Source: Pseudofrankia saprophytica (GTDB lineage: Bacteria; Actinomycetota; Actinomycetes; Frankiales; Frankiaceae). Taken from it: DNA of 64,000 nucleotides. The notes beneath the pieces were generated by a model. That model saw only the letters and a list, made by a program, of their open reading frames with translations. It was not told where the DNA came from and searched no databases. The position numbers and the translations under genes were made by a program. Shown here piece by piece: positions 1 through 10,107 of the stretch (position 1 is the first letter of the stretch; each line of letters begins with the position of its first letter). The stretch is taken from the NCBI RefSeq assembly GCF_000235425.2, contig NZ_KI912266.1, positions 2,647,956 through 2,711,955 on the forward strand. The letters are read 5' to 3'.

Positions 1-564
1 GCCGACCGGCTGCACACCATCGTCGGCAAGGAGTGCGCCGGCGCGGGGCTTGGGGTGCCGCGCCTGGCCGTGGAGCCCGGCCGGGCGATGGTCGGGCCGA
101 CGACGGTCACGCTGTACCGGGTCGGCACCGTGAAGGAGCTGCCCGGGCTTCGCACCTATGTCAGCGTCGACGGGGGGATGAGCGACAACATCCGCACGGC
201 GCTCTACGACGCCCGCTACACCGCCCGGCTGGTCTCCCGGCCGGGCCACGCCGAGCACCATGTCGTCACGCTGGTGGGCCGGCACTGCGAGTCCGGCGAC
301 GTGGTGGCGCACGACGTGCCACTGCCAGCCGATGTCGCCCCCGGCGACCTGGTCGCCGTCCCGGCCACGGGCGCGTATCACCGCTCCATGGCCAGCAACT
401 ACAACCACGTGGGCCGCCCGCCGGTGGTCGCGGTGCGCGCCGGCGCGGCGCGGGTGATCGTCCGCCGCGAGACCGAGGACGACCTGCTGCGCCTCGACGT
501 CGACGTCGACGACACCGACGGCGCCGCGGGCGAGGGCTCGAAACCTGGGGAGGCCGGGAGATGA
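1..564 (+). CDS. lysA: Diaminopimelate decarboxylase, C-terminal part (5' end outside window)
   Basis: The frame is open from the first base, so the gene starts upstream of the window; 187 codons are visible. The enzyme is a cytosolic PLP protein that decarboxylates meso-diaminopimelate to L-lysine, the last step of lysine synthesis. Visible family features are the EPGR motif (from base 73), the DGGMSDNIR stretch (bases 169-195) and the YHRSMASNYN segment (from base 376) of the C-terminal sheet domain. The last ~25 codons are an Asp-rich tail. The TGA at 562-564 overlaps the ATG of hom, so the genes are translationally coupled. lysA-hom-thrC-thrB is a common actinobacterial order for the aspartate-family pathway. 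Confidence 0.95.
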   Translation, partial: ADRLHTIVGKECAGAGLGVPRLAVEPGRAMVGPTTVTLYRVGTVKELPGLRTYVSVDGGMSDNIRTALYDARYTARLVSRPGHAEHHVVTLVGRHCESGDVVAHDVPLPADVAPGDLVAVPATGAYHRSMASNYNHVGRPPVVAVRAGAARVIVRRETEDDLLRLDVDVDDTDGAAGEGSKPGEAGR

Positions 565-1844
565 GGGTCGCGCTGCTGGGCTGCGGCGTGGTCGGCTCCG
601 AGGTCGTCCGGCTGCTCCACGAGCAGGCCGCCGACATGACCGCGAGGGTCGGCGAGCCGTTGGAGCTCGTGGGCGTCGCGGTCCGCCGGCTCGGCCGCGA
701 GCGGGACGTGCCCATTGACGCCTCGCTGTTCACGACGGACGCGGCGGGCCTGGTGGCCCGCGACGACGTGGACATCGTGGTCGAGGTGGTCGGCGGCATC
801 GAGCCCGCGCGCAGCTGGCTGCTCGGTGCGCTGAACTCCGGCAAATCCGTGGTCAGCGCGAACAAGGCGCTGCTCGCCTCCGACGGATCGGCGCTGCACG
901 ACGCCGCCGCGGCGGCCGACGTCGACCTGTACTACGAGGCGGCGGTCGCCGGCGCGATCCCGCTGCTGCGTCCCCTGCGCGAGAGCCTGGCCGGTGACCG
1001 GGTGCGCAGGGTGCTCGGCATCGTCAACGGCACCACGAACTACATCCTCACCCGGATGGACGAGACCGGCGCGTCGTTCACCGAGGCACTCGAGGAGGCG
1101 GGCGCGCTCGGCTACGCCGAGGCCGACCCGAGCGCCGACATCGACGGCTACGACGCCGCGGCCAAGGCGGCGATCCTCGCCCAGCTGGCCTTCCACACGC
1201 GGGTGACGCTCGACGACGTGTACCGCGAGGGCATCGGGGCGGTCACCGCTGCCGACATCGCCAGTGCCCGCGCGATGGGCTGCACCGTCAAGGCCCTCGC
1301 GATCGCCGAGCGCTCCTCGGAACGCCCGGGGGTGAGCGTGCGGGTGCACCCGGCGATGGTGCCTCGCTCGCACCCGCTGGCCTCGGTGCGCGAGGCGTTC
1401 AACGCGGTGTTCATCGAGGCGGAGGCCGCCGGGCAGCTGATGTTCTACGGCCGCGGCGCCGGTGGCTCGCCGACCGCCTCGGCGGTGCTCGGTGATCTCG
1501 TCGCCGTCGCCCGCAACCGGGTCGCCGGCCGGCGCGGCCCCGGGGAGTCGGCCTACGCGCAGCTCCCGGTCCTGCCGATGGGCGAGACCATCACCAGCTA
1601 CCACGTCAACCTGGACGTGACCGACAAGACCGGCGTGCTGGCGACCGTCGCCGGCGCGTTCGCCAGGCACGGCGTGTCCATCCGCAGCGTGCGCCAGGAC
1701 GGCCGGGGAGACGATGCCAGCCTGGTGCTGGTCTCGCACCCCGCCACCGACGCGGCGCTGGCGGCGACTGTTGAGGACCTGCGCGGTCTGGACATCGTGC
1801 GCGCGGTGGCCGGGGTGCTGCGGGTCGAGGGAGGTGAGCCATGA
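561..1844 (+). CDS. hom: Homoserine dehydrogenase
   Basis: 427 residues. It reduces aspartate semialdehyde to homoserine with NAD(P)H, the branch point to threonine and methionine. The N-terminal Rossmann motif [10 protein letters not shown] lies at residues 5-14, the family Lys is near residue 102 in SANKALL, and the NGTTNYIL substrate motif is near residue 155. The C-terminal ~80 residues form an ACT domain ([15 protein letters not shown]), the usual site of threonine feedback. The ATG at 561 is chosen because it overlaps the lysA stop by four bases, has GGGGAGG upstream, and gives the normal N-terminus MRVALLG; the same frame stays open further upstream only as a shadow of lysA. It is coupled to thrC by a second ATGA overlap. 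Confidence 0.97.
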   Translation: MRVALLGCGVVGSEVVRLLHEQAADMTARVGEPLELVGVAVRRLGRERDVPIDASLFTTDAAGLVARDDVDIVVEVVGGIEPARSWLLGALNSGKSVVSANKALLASDGSALHDAAAAADVDLYYEAAVAGAIPLLRPLRESLAGDRVRRVLGIVNGTTNYILTRMDETGASFTEALEEAGALGYAEADPSADIDGYDAAAKAAILAQLAFHTRVTLDDVYREGIGAVTAADIASARAMGCTVKALAIAERSSERPGVSVRVHPAMVPRSHPLASVREAFNAVFIEAEAAGQLMFYGRGAGGSPTASAVLGDLVAVARNRVAGRRGPGESAYAQLPVLPMGETITSYHVNLDVTDKTGVLATVAGAFARHGVSIRSVRQDGRGDDASLVLVSHPATDAALAATVEDLRGLDIVRAVAGVLRVEGGEP

Positions 1845-3055
1845 CCACCACGACCACGTCATCGGCATGGCCGCCGGGCGCGGCCGGCGACCAGCCCGGC
1901 CCGGCCGGGGTGGCGGGCGCGAACGGGGGCTCCGACCTGGGGGCCACGCCCGGCCCGCCGCCGCTGGGCGGCCCGGCCGGGCGAGCCGGCTCGGCCCGCC
2001 GCGGCTGGCGGGGGATCATCGAGGAGTACCGCGACCGGCTGCCGCTGGACGCCGGCACCCCGGTGGTGACCCTGCTCGAGGGCGGCACGCCTCTCGTGCC
2101 GGCCGCGCACCTGTCGGAGCTGACCGGCTGCGAGGTCCACCTCAAGGTCGAGGGCGCGAACCCGACCGGCTCGTTCAAGGACCGCGGCATGACCGTGGCG
2201 ATCAGCGCGGCCGTCGGCGAGGGCTCCAGGGCCGTCATCTGCGCCTCGACCGGCAACACCAGCGCCTCGGCCGCCGCCTACGCGGCCCGCGCCGGGCTCG
2301 TCTGCGCGGTGCTCGTGCCCAGCGGCAAGATCGCGCTGGGCAAGATGGCGCAGGCGCTGGTGCACGGGGCCCGGCTGCTGCAGCTCGACGGTTCCTTCGA
2401 CGACTGCCTGCGGGTGGCGCGCGAGCTGGCCGACACGTACCCGGTGACGCTGGTCAACTCGGTCAACCCGTACCGGCTGGAGGGCCAGAAGACCGCGTCG
2501 TTCGAGATCGTCGAGACGCTCGGCGTGGCTCCGGACATCCACTGCCTGCCGGTGGGCAACGCCGGGAACATCACTGCCTACTGGCGCGGCTACCTCGAGG
2601 CGGACGCGGGCGAGGGCACCGGACGGCCGCGGATGTTCGGCTTCCAGGCCGCGGGGGCGGCGCCGATCGTGCGCGGCAGCGTCGTCACCTCGCCGCAGAC
2701 GATCGCGACGGCCATCCGGATCGGCAACCCGGCGTCCTGGCAGTTCGCGGTCGAGGCCAGGGACGCTTCCGGCGGGCTGATCGACGCGGTCAACGACCGT
2801 CAGATCCTGGCCGCCTACCGGATGCTCGCCCGCAGGGAGGGCGTGTTCGTCGAGCCGTCGAGCGCCGCGAGCGTGGCCGGCCTGCTCGCGGCGCACGCCG
2901 AGGGCAAGGTCGACCCCGGTCAGCGGATCGTCTGCACCGTGACCGGTAACGGCCTGAAGGACCCGGACTGGGCAATCAGCGGCGCGGCCAAGCCGGAGAC
3001 GATCCGGCCGACGGTCGCCGGCGCGGCCGAGGCGCTCGGGCTACGGCGGTCGTGA
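1841..3055 (+). CDS. thrC: Threonine synthase
   Basis: 404 residues. This PLP enzyme converts O-phosphohomoserine to L-threonine and phosphate. The PLP-lysine motif GSFKDRG is encoded near bases 2170-2190, and the phosphate-binding [14 protein letters not shown] follows near 2240-2280. The first ~50 residues are a Thr/Ala/Gly/Pro-rich extension without family similarity; the conserved domain begins at about [12 protein letters not shown]. The ATG overlaps the hom stop by four bases and has GAGGTGAG just upstream, so the start is well supported despite the odd N-terminus. The gene ends in a GTGA overlap with thrB, so the three threonine genes look like one transcript. Confidence 0.96.
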   Translation: MTTTTTSSAWPPGAAGDQPGPAGVAGANGGSDLGATPGPPPLGGPAGRAGSARRGWRGIIEEYRDRLPLDAGTPVVTLLEGGTPLVPAAHLSELTGCEVHLKVEGANPTGSFKDRGMTVAISAAVGEGSRAVICASTGNTSASAAAYAARAGLVCAVLVPSGKIALGKMAQALVHGARLLQLDGSFDDCLRVARELADTYPVTLVNSVNPYRLEGQKTASFEIVETLGVAPDIHCLPVGNAGNITAYWRGYLEADAGEGTGRPRMFGFQAAGAAPIVRGSVVTSPQTIATAIRIGNPASWQFAVEARDASGGLIDAVNDRQILAAYRMLARREGVFVEPSSAASVAGLLAAHAEGKVDPGQRIVCTVTGNGLKDPDWAISGAAKPETIRPTVAGAAEALGLRRS

Positions 3056-4245
3056 CGCTGCCCTCGGTCGGGGTCTCCGGTGCTGATGCTGTCGGCGCGG
3101 CCGCCAGCACCGGGACGGCCGGGGCTGCCGGGACTGCTGGCGCGCCGGCGGTGGCCGGCACCGGGCCGGGTGCCGACGCGCCAGTGGTTGGGGTGCGGGT
3201 TCGGGTGCCGGCGACCAGCGCCAATCTCGGGCCGGGTTTTGACGCGTTCGGGCTCGCGCTGGGCTTCTACGACGACGTCGAGGTGACGCTGCGCCCGGAG
3301 GGCCTCGCGGTGACCGTCGAGGGCGCCGAAAACGTGTCCAAGGGCGAGGACAACCTGGTCGTACGGGCGATTCGTGCGACCTTCGACGAACTGGGCCGCC
3401 CACAGCCGGGGCTCGTCGTTCGCTGCGTCAACCGGGTGCCGCATGGGCGCGGGCTCGGCTCGTCCGCCGCGGCGATCGTCGCGGGCGTCGCCGCCGCCTG
3501 GGTCCTCGACACCGCCGCCTACCTCGACGGCGCCGCCGCCGGCCGCACGGACGGCTCGCACCGGGCCGGTCCCGCGCGTCCTGGTGCGCCCGGCGGGCGA
3601 ACCGCGGACGCGGTCGGGTTCGACCGGGCCGCCGCGCTGCGGGTGGCGACAGCGATCGAGGGACACCCCGACAACGTCGCCGCCGCCCTGTTCGGCGGTT
3701 TCACCGTGGCCTGGACCGGGCCGGCCGGTCCCGTCGCGCACCGGGCCGAGCCGGTCGCGGACCTGCGCCCGGTCGCCTTCGTGCCCTCGGCACGCACCTC
3801 GACGGCCGACTCCCGCGGTCGACTGCCGGATCGGCTCGCCCACGGCGACGCGGCGTTCTCGGCCGGCCGCGCCGGCCTGCTGGCGCTCGCGCTCACCCAG
3901 ACCGATCTCGCCGCCGCCGTCGCGGCCGGCGGGACGCCCGGTGGTGTCGACGCCGCGGCCGGCGCCCGCTCGGCGCGAGCCGCCCGCGCCCGGCTGCTGC
4001 TCGCGGCCACCGAGGACCGGCTGCACCAGCCGTACCGGCTACCGGTGGTCCCGGAATCGGCCGCTCTCGTGGACCGGCTGCGGGCCGCCGGGGTGGCGGC
4101 CGTTCTGTCCGGTTCCGGTCCCACCGTGCTCGCGCTCGCGGTCGGCGGCGAGCAGGCAGCGGGCGCGGTCGGCGTCGCCGCACCGGGATTCGCCGTGCTC
4201 CCGTTGGCCGTCGACCGGGACGGTGTCCGGGTGGCGAACCTCTAG
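3052..4245 (+). CDS. thrB: Homoserine kinase
   Basis: 397 residues, GHMP kinase family. It phosphorylates homoserine to O-phosphohomoserine, the substrate of ThrC. The ATP-binding GHMP motif is [16 protein letters not shown] (near bases 3436-3483), preceded by the N-terminal signature [16 protein letters not shown] (3208-3255). A first ~45 residue Ala/Gly-rich stretch and a ~35 residue Gly/Pro/Arg-rich insertion (about 3530-3625) make it longer than the usual ~300-residue kinase. GTG at 3052 overlaps the thrC stop by four bases. A small U-tract terminator follows the stop, so the operon probably ends here. Confidence 0.95.
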   Translation: MTLPSVGVSGADAVGAAASTGTAGAAGTAGAPAVAGTGPGADAPVVGVRVRVPATSANLGPGFDAFGLALGFYDDVEVTLRPEGLAVTVEGAENVSKGEDNLVVRAIRATFDELGRPQPGLVVRCVNRVPHGRGLGSSAAAIVAGVAAAWVLDTAAYLDGAAAGRTDGSHRAGPARPGAPGGRTADAVGFDRAAALRVATAIEGHPDNVAAALFGGFTVAWTGPAGPVAHRAEPVADLRPVAFVPSARTSTADSRGRLPDRLAHGDAAFSAGRAGLLALALTQTDLAAAVAAGGTPGGVDAAAGARSARAARARLLLAATEDRLHQPYRLPVVPESAALVDRLRAAGVAAVLSGSGPTVLALAVGGEQAAGAVGVAAPGFAVLPLAVDRDGVRVANL

Positions 4246-4259
4246 GTCACCTGGCCGTT

Positions 4260-4280
4260 GGGTGGTTGCACCCTATTTTT
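4260..4280 (+). terminator. Intrinsic terminator after thrB
   Basis: A 5-bp stem (GGGTG at 4260-4264 with CACCC at 4269-4273) and a GTTG loop are followed directly by TATTTTT. The U-run is striking in such GC-rich DNA. The stem is short, so efficiency is uncertain. It lies 15 bases after the thrB stop. Confidence 0.55.
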
Positions 4281-4396
4281 ACCGTTTGCGCCGTGATCCT
4301 GATGACGTTGGGTGACGGCCATTGCGTCGCAGTGGATGGCGAGTACCGTAGGAGTACGGGGACCCCAGATCGGGAAGCCTGCGCAACCCCAGGTTG

Positions 4397-4425
4397 TTGC
4401 CGAGGTGTCTCCGTCTGGATAGTCT
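4397..4425 (+). promoter_or_regulatory. Candidate housekeeping promoter of rho
   Basis: TTGCCG (4397-4402) and TAGTCT (4420-4425) are separated by exactly 17 bases. The first keeps the TTG of the -35 consensus and the second fits the actinobacterial TANNNT -10 form. It predicts a start near 4432. Confidence 0.45.
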
Positions 4426-4695
4426 GATGGCTGCACCCGCCGCGCCGCGGCGCGTGCTCGCCCCGCCGGTCTGGCTGGAGCTTTCTCTAGTCCGTCCTGG
4501 CACAGGATTCCGGTGCCCCGCCTCGCCGTCGTTGCCTCGGCTCGACACCGGCGATGTGGTGGGCGAGCTTGGTCGCTGACCTCCGGTCAGCTTCCCTGCT
4601 GGCCCGCGATGTCTCACCGGGGGCGGCCCCGGACCCCGGTGCGGGGATTTCGGGTTCGTTCGCGGCTCGGAGTTGGTGCCGGATCGGCGAAGCCG

Positions 4696-4732
4696 GGTCC
4701 CTGCTGGATTGGTGAAGCCGATCCAGGAGGTC
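4696..4732 (+). repeat. Dispersed hairpin repeat copy in rho leader
   Basis: A copy of a short element found several times in the window: GGTCCCTGC at one end, GGAGGTC at the other, and a GGATTGGTGAAGCCGATCC self-complementary core between them. Compare 42345-42381, 55201-55246, 56020-56065 and 57031-57069. A second partial core lies just upstream (4678-4695). Confidence 0.6.
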
Positions 4733-4871
4733 TGCCGGGAGGTTCGCTGGGAGGTCAGAGCCCTCCACATCGCCGACGGGCGCGTCATTCGGCCCGGCCA
4801 GCGGCGACATCTCCTTCATCTGTCATCCACGTAGGTGGTGGATCGGATGGTCGGAGGCCTATACGCATCAC

Positions 4872-4907
4872 CCGGCTCGAGAGGAGCCGGTTCCTTCAGG
4901 GAAGGAA
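4872..4907 (+). promoter_or_regulatory. Two adjacent hairpins covering the rho ribosome binding site
   Basis: Hairpin 1 pairs CCGGCTC (4872-4878) with GAGCCGG (4884-4890). Hairpin 2 pairs TTCCTT (4891-4896) with AAGGAA (4902-4907), and AAGGA is the likely ribosome binding site of the TTG start at 4912. The second stem would hide the binding site, which suggests translational control of rho; this is inference from pairing alone. Confidence 0.5.
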
Positions 4908-4911
4908 AACC

Positions 4912-7221
4912 TTGAGCGACACCACCGACGTGCTGCCTGAGAGCGCACGTGAGTCCGCGGCGCCCCCCGCACCGCTTCCCGTCAGCCAGCCGGCCGCGCC
5001 GGCAGGGCCGGCGCCGGTGACGGCGCCGATGGACAGCGGTGTATCCGGGGCCGGCAGCGCGCCGTCCGCGGACGCGGCCGACATGGCCGACGCGGCCGAC
5101 GCGGAGGCCGGCGGTTCGGCCGGTCCTCGCCGCCGCCGCAGCGGTACCGGCCTGCAGGCGATGCTTCTGCCGGAGCTGCAGACCCTCGCCAGCTCGCTGG
5201 GAATCCAGGGCACCGGCCGGCTGCGCAAGGGCCAGCTGATCGCGGCCATCCAGAACGCGCAGAACGGCGGCCCGCCGCTCACGCCGAACGGCGTGGCAGC
5301 GAGCGAGCAGCCGGCCGCCACCGGCACCGCGCCGGCCGGCGACCCGCCGACCGCCACCACCGACGCCCCGCCGCGTACCCGCGGGCGGCGGGTGGTGCGT
5401 GCCACCGGAAGCCCCGCGCAGGCTGAGCTTGTTCAGCCACCCGTCCGTGAGACGGAGCCGGCGGAGCCCGCCGCCGAGCGGCCCGCCCGGGCGGAGGAGC
5501 CGCCGGCGCCGATCGTGGCCCGTGAGGAGAACGCCGCCCCGCGGGTTCGGGAGGGCCGCGAGCGTCCCGAGCGTGGGGAGCGTCCCGACCGCGCCGAGCG
5601 CCCGGACCGCGCCGAACGTCCGGACCGCGCCGAACGCCCGGACCGCGCCGAACGTCCGGAGCGCGCCGAGCGGACGCAGGGCGAGCGGCACGAGCGGGCC
5701 GACCGCTCGAACGGTCGGCAGACGGACCGTCAGAACGCTCGCCAGAGTGACCGCCCTGACCGGACCGATCGGACCGATCGCTCGGACCGGGCTGACCGGT
5801 CTGACCGCCCGGATCGGACCGACCGAGCGGACCGGACCGACCGGACTGACCGCTCGGACCGGGCTGACCGGACCGACCGCCCGGATCGGACCGACCGAGC
5901 TGACCGGACCGATCGTCAGACCGACCGGACCGATCGTCAGACTGACCGGACCGACCGCCAGGGCGGCCGCGCCGTCCAGGACGACGACGATGACAGCAGC
6001 CGCAGGCGGGGCCGCTTCCGCGAGCGTGGCCGCAACCGCCGTGGTCAGGGCGGTACAACCGAAAACGAGCCGGTGCTGCGCGAGGACGACGTCCTCGTCC
6101 CGGTCGCCGGCATCCTGGATGTTCTGGACAACTATGCGTTCGTCCGGACCAGCGGCTACCTGACGGGCCCGGCCGACGTGTACGTCAGCCTCGCCCAGGT
6201 CCGCCGGCACGGGCTGCGTCGTGGCGACGCCATCACCGGCGTCGTGCGTGCTCCGCAGGAGGGCGAGCCGCGCCGCGACAAGTACAACGCGCTCGTCCGG
6301 CTGGACACCATCAACGGAATGGACCCGGAGGAGGCCCGCGGCCGCCCCGAGTTCACCAAGCTCACCCCGCTCTACCCGCAGGACCGCCTGCGGATGGAGA
6401 CCGAGCCGCACGTGCTGACCACCCGTGTCATCGACCTGGTGATGCCGATCGGCAAGGGCCAGCGGGCACTGATCGTCAGCCCGCCGAAGGCCGGCAAGAC
6501 GATGGTGCTGCAGTCGATCGCGAACGCGATCACGACGAACAACCCGGAAGTCCACCTCATGGTCGTGCTCGTCGACGAGCGGCCGGAGGAGGTCACCGAC
6601 ATGCAGCGGTCGGTGAAGGGCGAGGTCATCGCCTCGACGTTCGACCGTCCGCCGTCGGACCACACGAACGTGGCGGAGCTGTCCATCGAGCGGGCCAAGC
6701 GGCTCGTCGAGCTGGGCCAGGACGTCGTCGTGCTGCTGGACTCCATCACCCGGCTCGGCCGCGCCTACAACCTGGCGGCCCCGGCGTCCGGGCGAATCCT
6801 GTCCGGTGGTGTCGACTCGACGGCGCTCTACCCGCCGAAGCGTTTCCTCGGCGCCGCCCGCAACATCGAGAACGGCGGCTCCCTGACCATCATCGCCACC
6901 GCTCTCGTCGAGACCGGTTCGACGATGGACACGGTCATCTTCGAGGAGTTCAAGGGCACCGGTAACGCGGAGCTGAAGCTCGACCGCAAGATCGCCGACA
7001 AGCGGACCTTCCCGGCGGTGGACGTGGACTCGTCCAGCACCCGCAAGGAGGAGATCCTGCTCGCCCCCGACGAGCTGGCGATCATGCACAAGCTGCGCCG
7101 CGTCCTGCACACTCGCGAACCGCAGCAGGCGATCGAGCTGCTGCTCGGCCAGCTCAAGCAGACCAGGACCAACTACGAGTTCCTCATGCAGATCGCCAAG
7201 TCCACCCCGTCGCAGGACTAG
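4912..7221 (+). CDS. rho: Transcription termination factor Rho with Arg/Asp repeat insertion
   Basis: 769 residues, far above the ~420 of E. coli Rho. It is a hexameric RNA-dependent ATPase that ends transcription. Order: acidic/Pro-Ala N-terminus; Rho-N helix bundle at about residues 82-115 ([15 protein letters not shown]); a long disordered insertion rich in Arg and Asp (about 170-380); RNA-binding OB fold near 390-450 ([18 protein letters not shown]); ATPase core with Walker A PPKAGKT near 524-530 and Walker [16 protein letters not shown] near 605-620. TTG at 4912 is chosen because it gives the actinobacterial N-terminus MSDTTDVL and has AAGGA upstream. Actinobacterial Rho often carries such an insertion, but the regularity of the repeat here is unusual. 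Confidence 0.96.
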   Translation: MSDTTDVLPESARESAAPPAPLPVSQPAAPAGPAPVTAPMDSGVSGAGSAPSADAADMADAADAEAGGSAGPRRRRSGTGLQAMLLPELQTLASSLGIQGTGRLRKGQLIAAIQNAQNGGPPLTPNGVAASEQPAATGTAPAGDPPTATTDAPPRTRGRRVVRATGSPAQAELVQPPVRETEPAEPAAERPARAEEPPAPIVAREENAAPRVREGRERPERGERPDRAERPDRAERPDRAERPDRAERPERAERTQGERHERADRSNGRQTDRQNARQSDRPDRTDRTDRSDRADRSDRPDRTDRADRTDRTDRSDRADRTDRPDRTDRADRTDRQTDRTDRQTDRTDRQGGRAVQDDDDDSSRRRGRFRERGRNRRGQGGTTENEPVLREDDVLVPVAGILDVLDNYAFVRTSGYLTGPADVYVSLAQVRRHGLRRGDAITGVVRAPQEGEPRRDKYNALVRLDTINGMDPEEARGRPEFTKLTPLYPQDRLRMETEPHVLTTRVIDLVMPIGKGQRALIVSPPKAGKTMVLQSIANAITTNNPEVHLMVVLVDERPEEVTDMQRSVKGEVIASTFDRPPSDHTNVAELSIERAKRLVELGQDVVVLLDSITRLGRAYNLAAPASGRILSGGVDSTALYPPKRFLGAARNIENGGSLTIIATALVETGSTMDTVIFEEFKGTGNAELKLDRKIADKRTFPAVDVDSSSTRKEEILLAPDELAIMHKLRRVLHTREPQQAIELLLGQLKQTRTNYEFLMQIAKSTPSQD
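5569..5964 (+). repeat. In-frame Arg/Asp codon repeats inside rho
   Basis: Block 1 repeats PDRAER several times (about 5581-5670). Block 2 (about 5746-5964) is a run of Asp-Arg-X triplets with X mostly Thr, Ser, Ala, Pro or Gln, ending in TDRQ units. At DNA level the unit is GACCGN plus a variable codon. The repetition leaves other frames open too, and those are shadows. Confidence 0.85.
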
Positions 7222-7385
7222 GGCGGCTGTCGGATTGGGATGGGATTAGGCGCGGTGCCGGTGGCGTTACGGCACTGGCACCGTGACCCAGTCACCAGGT
7301 CTGGCAGACTTGGGCCGGTTGGAGGCTCCGGTTCACGTCGTCGCGGCTGCGACGGCGACCCGGCGGCCAGGTGAGAAGAGGGAAC

Positions 7386-7622
7386 ATGAAGGCTGACATC
7401 CACCCGACGTACCACGAGACCTCCGTGGTCTGTACGTGCGGGAACACGTTCACCACGCGCAGCACCAAGGAGAACGGCTCGATCAACGTCGAGGTGTGCG
7501 CGCAGTGCCACCCGTTCTACACCGGCAAGCAGAAGATCATGGACGTCGGCGGCCGAGTGGAGAAGTTCGAGCGCCGGTTCGGCAAGCGCCAGCCTGGCCA
7601 GAAGGTCTCCGGCAACCAGTAG
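7386..7622 (+). CDS. rpmE: Ribosomal protein L31, zinc-binding type
   Basis: 78 residues; large-subunit ribosomal protein bL31. Start ATG 7386 gives the family N-terminus MKADIHP and has GAGGGA upstream; an in-frame ATG 15 bases earlier would add MRRGN and is less likely. Cys16, Cys18, Cys38 and Cys41 form the zinc site, so this is the C+ form, normally made when zinc is sufficient; a C- paralogue would be expected elsewhere under Zur control, but none is seen here. It sits between rho and prfA, as in other actinobacteria. Confidence 0.96.
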   Translation: MKADIHPTYHETSVVCTCGNTFTTRSTKENGSINVEVCAQCHPFYTGKQKIMDVGGRVEKFERRFGKRQPGQKVSGNQ

Positions 7623-7631
7623 GCGGGGCGT

Positions 7632-7688
7632 CGGGGCGTCCGCCCCGGACCTCCCTGATCGCCGACCTGCCGGATCGGGCAGGGGACC
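7632..7688 (+). repeat. GC hairpin and degenerate dispersed repeat after rpmE
   Basis: CGGGGCG (7632-7638) faces CGCCCCG (7641-7647), giving a tight hairpin ten bases after the rpmE stop that may act as a terminator. Right after it, 7648-7688 matches the dispersed element in its ends (GACCTCCC and GGGGACC) but has a scrambled core. No U-tract follows. Confidence 0.4.
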
Positions 7689-7783
7689 GCGGTTGGTGTA
7701 GCGGCGGTGCGGCGCTCGTCCGGTATGGACCGGGCGGGCGCCGTTCCCGTTTCACACCACCGATTTGTTGAAGAGGTTTACTG

Positions 7784-8869
7784 ATGGCGTCCGCGCTGGA
7801 GAAGCTGCTCGTCGAGCACGCCGACATCGAGAAGCGGCTCGCCGACCCCGCCGTGCACAACGATGCGGCCCAGGCTCGCTCGCTGGGGCGGCGGTACGCG
7901 GAGCTTTCGCCCGTCGTCGAGCTCGCGCGTGAGATCGAGGAGGCGAACGGCGACCTGGAGACGGCCCGGGAGCTGGCCGCCGAGGACGCGTCGTTCCGTT
8001 CCGAGGTGGCCGACCTGGAGGTCGTCGTCGGCGAGCTGCGCCAGCGGCTGCGGAGCCTGCTGGTGCCGGTCGACCCGGACGACAGCCGGGACGCCATTCT
8101 CGAGGTGAAGGCCGGAGCGGGCGGCGAGGAGTCAGCGCTGTTCGCCGGCGACCTGCTGCGGATGTACCTGCGCTACGCCGAGCGGCGCGGCTGGAAGACC
8201 GAGATCCTCGACGCCAACCCCAGCGACCTGGGCGGCTACCGCGACGTCAGCGTCGCGGTGAAGTACCGCGGCCAGGTCCCCCCCGGCCAGCCCGGTGTGT
8301 TCGGCCGGCTGCGCTTCGAGGGCGGTGTGCACCGCGTCCAGCGGGTGCCGGTGACCGAGTCGGCCGGGCGCATCCACACGTCCGCGGCGGGCGTGCTGGT
8401 CATGCCGGAGGCAGAGGAGGTCGACGTCGAGATCGACCCGAACGACCTGCGCATCGACGTCTTCCGCTCGTCCGGGCCTGGCGGCCAGAGCGTCAACACC
8501 ACCGACTCGGCGGTGCGTATCACCCACCTGCCCACCGGGGTCGTCGTCTCCTGCCAGAACGAGAAGAGCCAGCTGCAGAACAAGGAGTCGGCGCTGCGGA
8601 TCCTGCGCGCCCGGCTGCTGGCGATGGCGAGGGAGAAGGCCGAGTCGGAGAAGTCCGCGGCGAGGGCCAGCCAGGTCCGCACCCTGGACCGTTCGGACAA
8701 GGTGCGGACGTACAACTTTCCGGAGAACCGGATCGCCGATCACCGGGTCGGGTACAAGGCGCACAACCTGGAGCAGGTCCTCGACGGCGAGCTCGACGAC
8801 GTGCTCGACGCGCTCATCGCGGCGGACCTCGCCGAGAGGCTCGCGGAAAACCCCGGCGAGGACGGCTGA
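7784..8869 (+). CDS. prfA: Peptide chain release factor 1
   Basis: 361 residues. It recognises UAA/UAG at the ribosome and releases the peptide. The GGQ catalytic loop is in [17 protein letters not shown] (bases 8470-8520). The codon-reading tripeptide is PVT in [15 protein letters not shown], the position of PxT in RF1, which separates it from RF2 (SPF). ATG 7784 has GAAGAGG 8 bases upstream. The stop at 8867-8869 is followed at once by the GTG of prmC, the methylase of the GGQ glutamine, so factor and modifier are co-transcribed. Confidence 0.97.
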   Translation: MASALEKLLVEHADIEKRLADPAVHNDAAQARSLGRRYAELSPVVELAREIEEANGDLETARELAAEDASFRSEVADLEVVVGELRQRLRSLLVPVDPDDSRDAILEVKAGAGGEESALFAGDLLRMYLRYAERRGWKTEILDANPSDLGGYRDVSVAVKYRGQVPPGQPGVFGRLRFEGGVHRVQRVPVTESAGRIHTSAAGVLVMPEAEEVDVEIDPNDLRIDVFRSSGPGGQSVNTTDSAVRITHLPTGVVVSCQNEKSQLQNKESALRILRARLLAMAREKAESEKSAARASQVRTLDRSDKVRTYNFPENRIADHRVGYKAHNLEQVLDGELDDVLDALIAADLAERLAENPGEDG

Positions 8870-9940
8870 GTGAGCGGCCCGGCGGTCCCGGCGATGCCGG
8901 CGGTCCCGGCGACGCCGGCCCGCTCCGCGGCCGCTGACGTCCCGCTCGCGGCCGAGCTCGCCTCGGCGGCGCGGCGGCTCGCCGAAGCGGGTGTGGCGAG
9001 CCCGCGCAACGACGCCGAGCTGCTCGCCGCGCACGCGCTGGGGGTCGCGCGCGGGCGGCTGCCGCTGGTTCGGGAGATCGCGCCGGACGCCGCCGAGCGG
9101 CTGCGCGACCTGGTCACGAGCCGGACACGGCGGGGGGCGGTGCAGCACCTCACCGGCGAGGCCTACTTCCGTCACCTCACGCTCGCCGTCGGACCCGGGG
9201 TCTTCGTGCCCCGGCCGGAGACCGAGACGGTCGCCGGCTGGGTGATCGACGCGTTGAAGGCCGCCGCCGCTGCCGCCGCCACCCGCGGGGGCGAGGCGGG
9301 CGCGGGCGTCCCCGCGGACGGTGCGGCGCGCTTCGTCTGCGTGGACCTGTGCGCCGGGTCGGGGGCGATCGCGCTCGCGCTCGCCGACGAGGTGCCTGGC
9401 GCGGAGGTACACGCGGTCGAGGCCGACCCTCTGGCGCTGCGCTGGCTGCGGCACAACGTCACCGCGACGGGCCTGCCCGTCTCGGTGCACGCCGCCGACG
9501 TCGCGGGTGCCGGCACGCCGGCGGCGGCGGGTGTACCGGCACCCGAGGGCTGGGCGCACGTGCCCGCGCTGAGCGCGCTCGCCCGGTTGGCCGGGCGGGT
9601 GGACGCCGTCGTCTCGAACCCGCCGTACCTGCCGGACGCGGACCGGGCCGTCGTCAGTCCCGAGGTGGGCGACCACGACCCGCCCTGGGCGTTGTGGGGC
9701 GGCGGCGCGGACGGGCTCGCGGGCCCACGCGCCGTGGTCTCGACCGCGATGGGCCTGCTGCGTCCAGGCGGGGTGTTCGCGATGGAGCACGCCGACGGCC
9801 AGGGCCCGGCCGCGCGGGAGCTGCTGGCCGCCGCCGGCGGCTGGTCCGAGATCGCCACCCACCGCGATCTCCTGGGACGAGATCGTTTCGTCACGGGCCG
9901 TCTGCTGAAGTCCTCAGATCGCGCCGAAGGCGCTGTCTGA
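8870..9940 (+). CDS. prmC: Release factor glutamine N5-methyltransferase
   Basis: 356 residues, longer than the usual ~280. It methylates the GGQ glutamine of release factors with S-adenosylmethionine. The catalytic NPPY motif is in VVSNPPYLPDA (near base 9615), and the SAM-binding motif is CVDLCAGSGAIALALA (near 9340-9385). Extra length comes from an Ala-rich N-terminus and two Ala/Gly-rich insertions (about 9255-9320 and 9505-9585), one before the SAM motif and one before NPPY. The GTG start abuts the prfA stop. Confidence 0.95.
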   Translation: MSGPAVPAMPAVPATPARSAAADVPLAAELASAARRLAEAGVASPRNDAELLAAHALGVARGRLPLVREIAPDAAERLRDLVTSRTRRGAVQHLTGEAYFRHLTLAVGPGVFVPRPETETVAGWVIDALKAAAAAAATRGGEAGAGVPADGAARFVCVDLCAGSGAIALALADEVPGAEVHAVEADPLALRWLRHNVTATGLPVSVHAADVAGAGTPAAAGVPAPEGWAHVPALSALARLAGRVDAVVSNPPYLPDADRAVVSPEVGDHDPPWALWGGGADGLAGPRAVVSTAMGLLRPGGVFAMEHADGQGPAARELLAAAGGWSEIATHRDLLGRDRFVTGRLLKSSDRAEGAV

Positions 9941-10107
9941 GGGAGGCGACAGGCCGGGCGATCTAGCGGGGCGGAGCGCCGCGCCGCGCCGGGCCCGGCG
10001 TAGGTTTGTGCCCCAAGGGGCAGGCCGGCCCTGGAACAGGCGGCTTCACGCCTGGGCGCCGTCCAGGCGGCCCAGACGGTCGCACGACGGAGGTTCGGCG
10101 AGGGATC

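Larger units (their letters stand above)
4246..4911 (+). other. thrB-rho intergenic region and long rho leader
   Basis: 666 bases without a convincing gene. It holds the thrB terminator, a good promoter match (4397-4425), a copy of a dispersed hairpin repeat (4696-4732) and two adjacent hairpins right before the rho start (4872-4907). If the promoter is used, the rho message has a leader of about 480 bases. The rho frame stays open through much of the leader, but no start there has family support. Confidence 0.7.

Noticed and set aside
399..1868. Long minus-strand open frame opposite hom
   Set aside because: It mirrors the G/C third-position bias of hom and has no family likeness; typical antisense shadow.
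4721..4740. B12-box-like word in the rho leader
   Set aside because: The resemblance comes from the dispersed repeat; none of the rest of a cobalamin riboswitch is visible and rho is not a B12 gene.
4816..7110. 764-codon minus-strand frame opposite rho
   Set aside because: The repetitive Val/Gly/Pro text comes from the Asp-Arg repeat read backwards; rho itself is certain.
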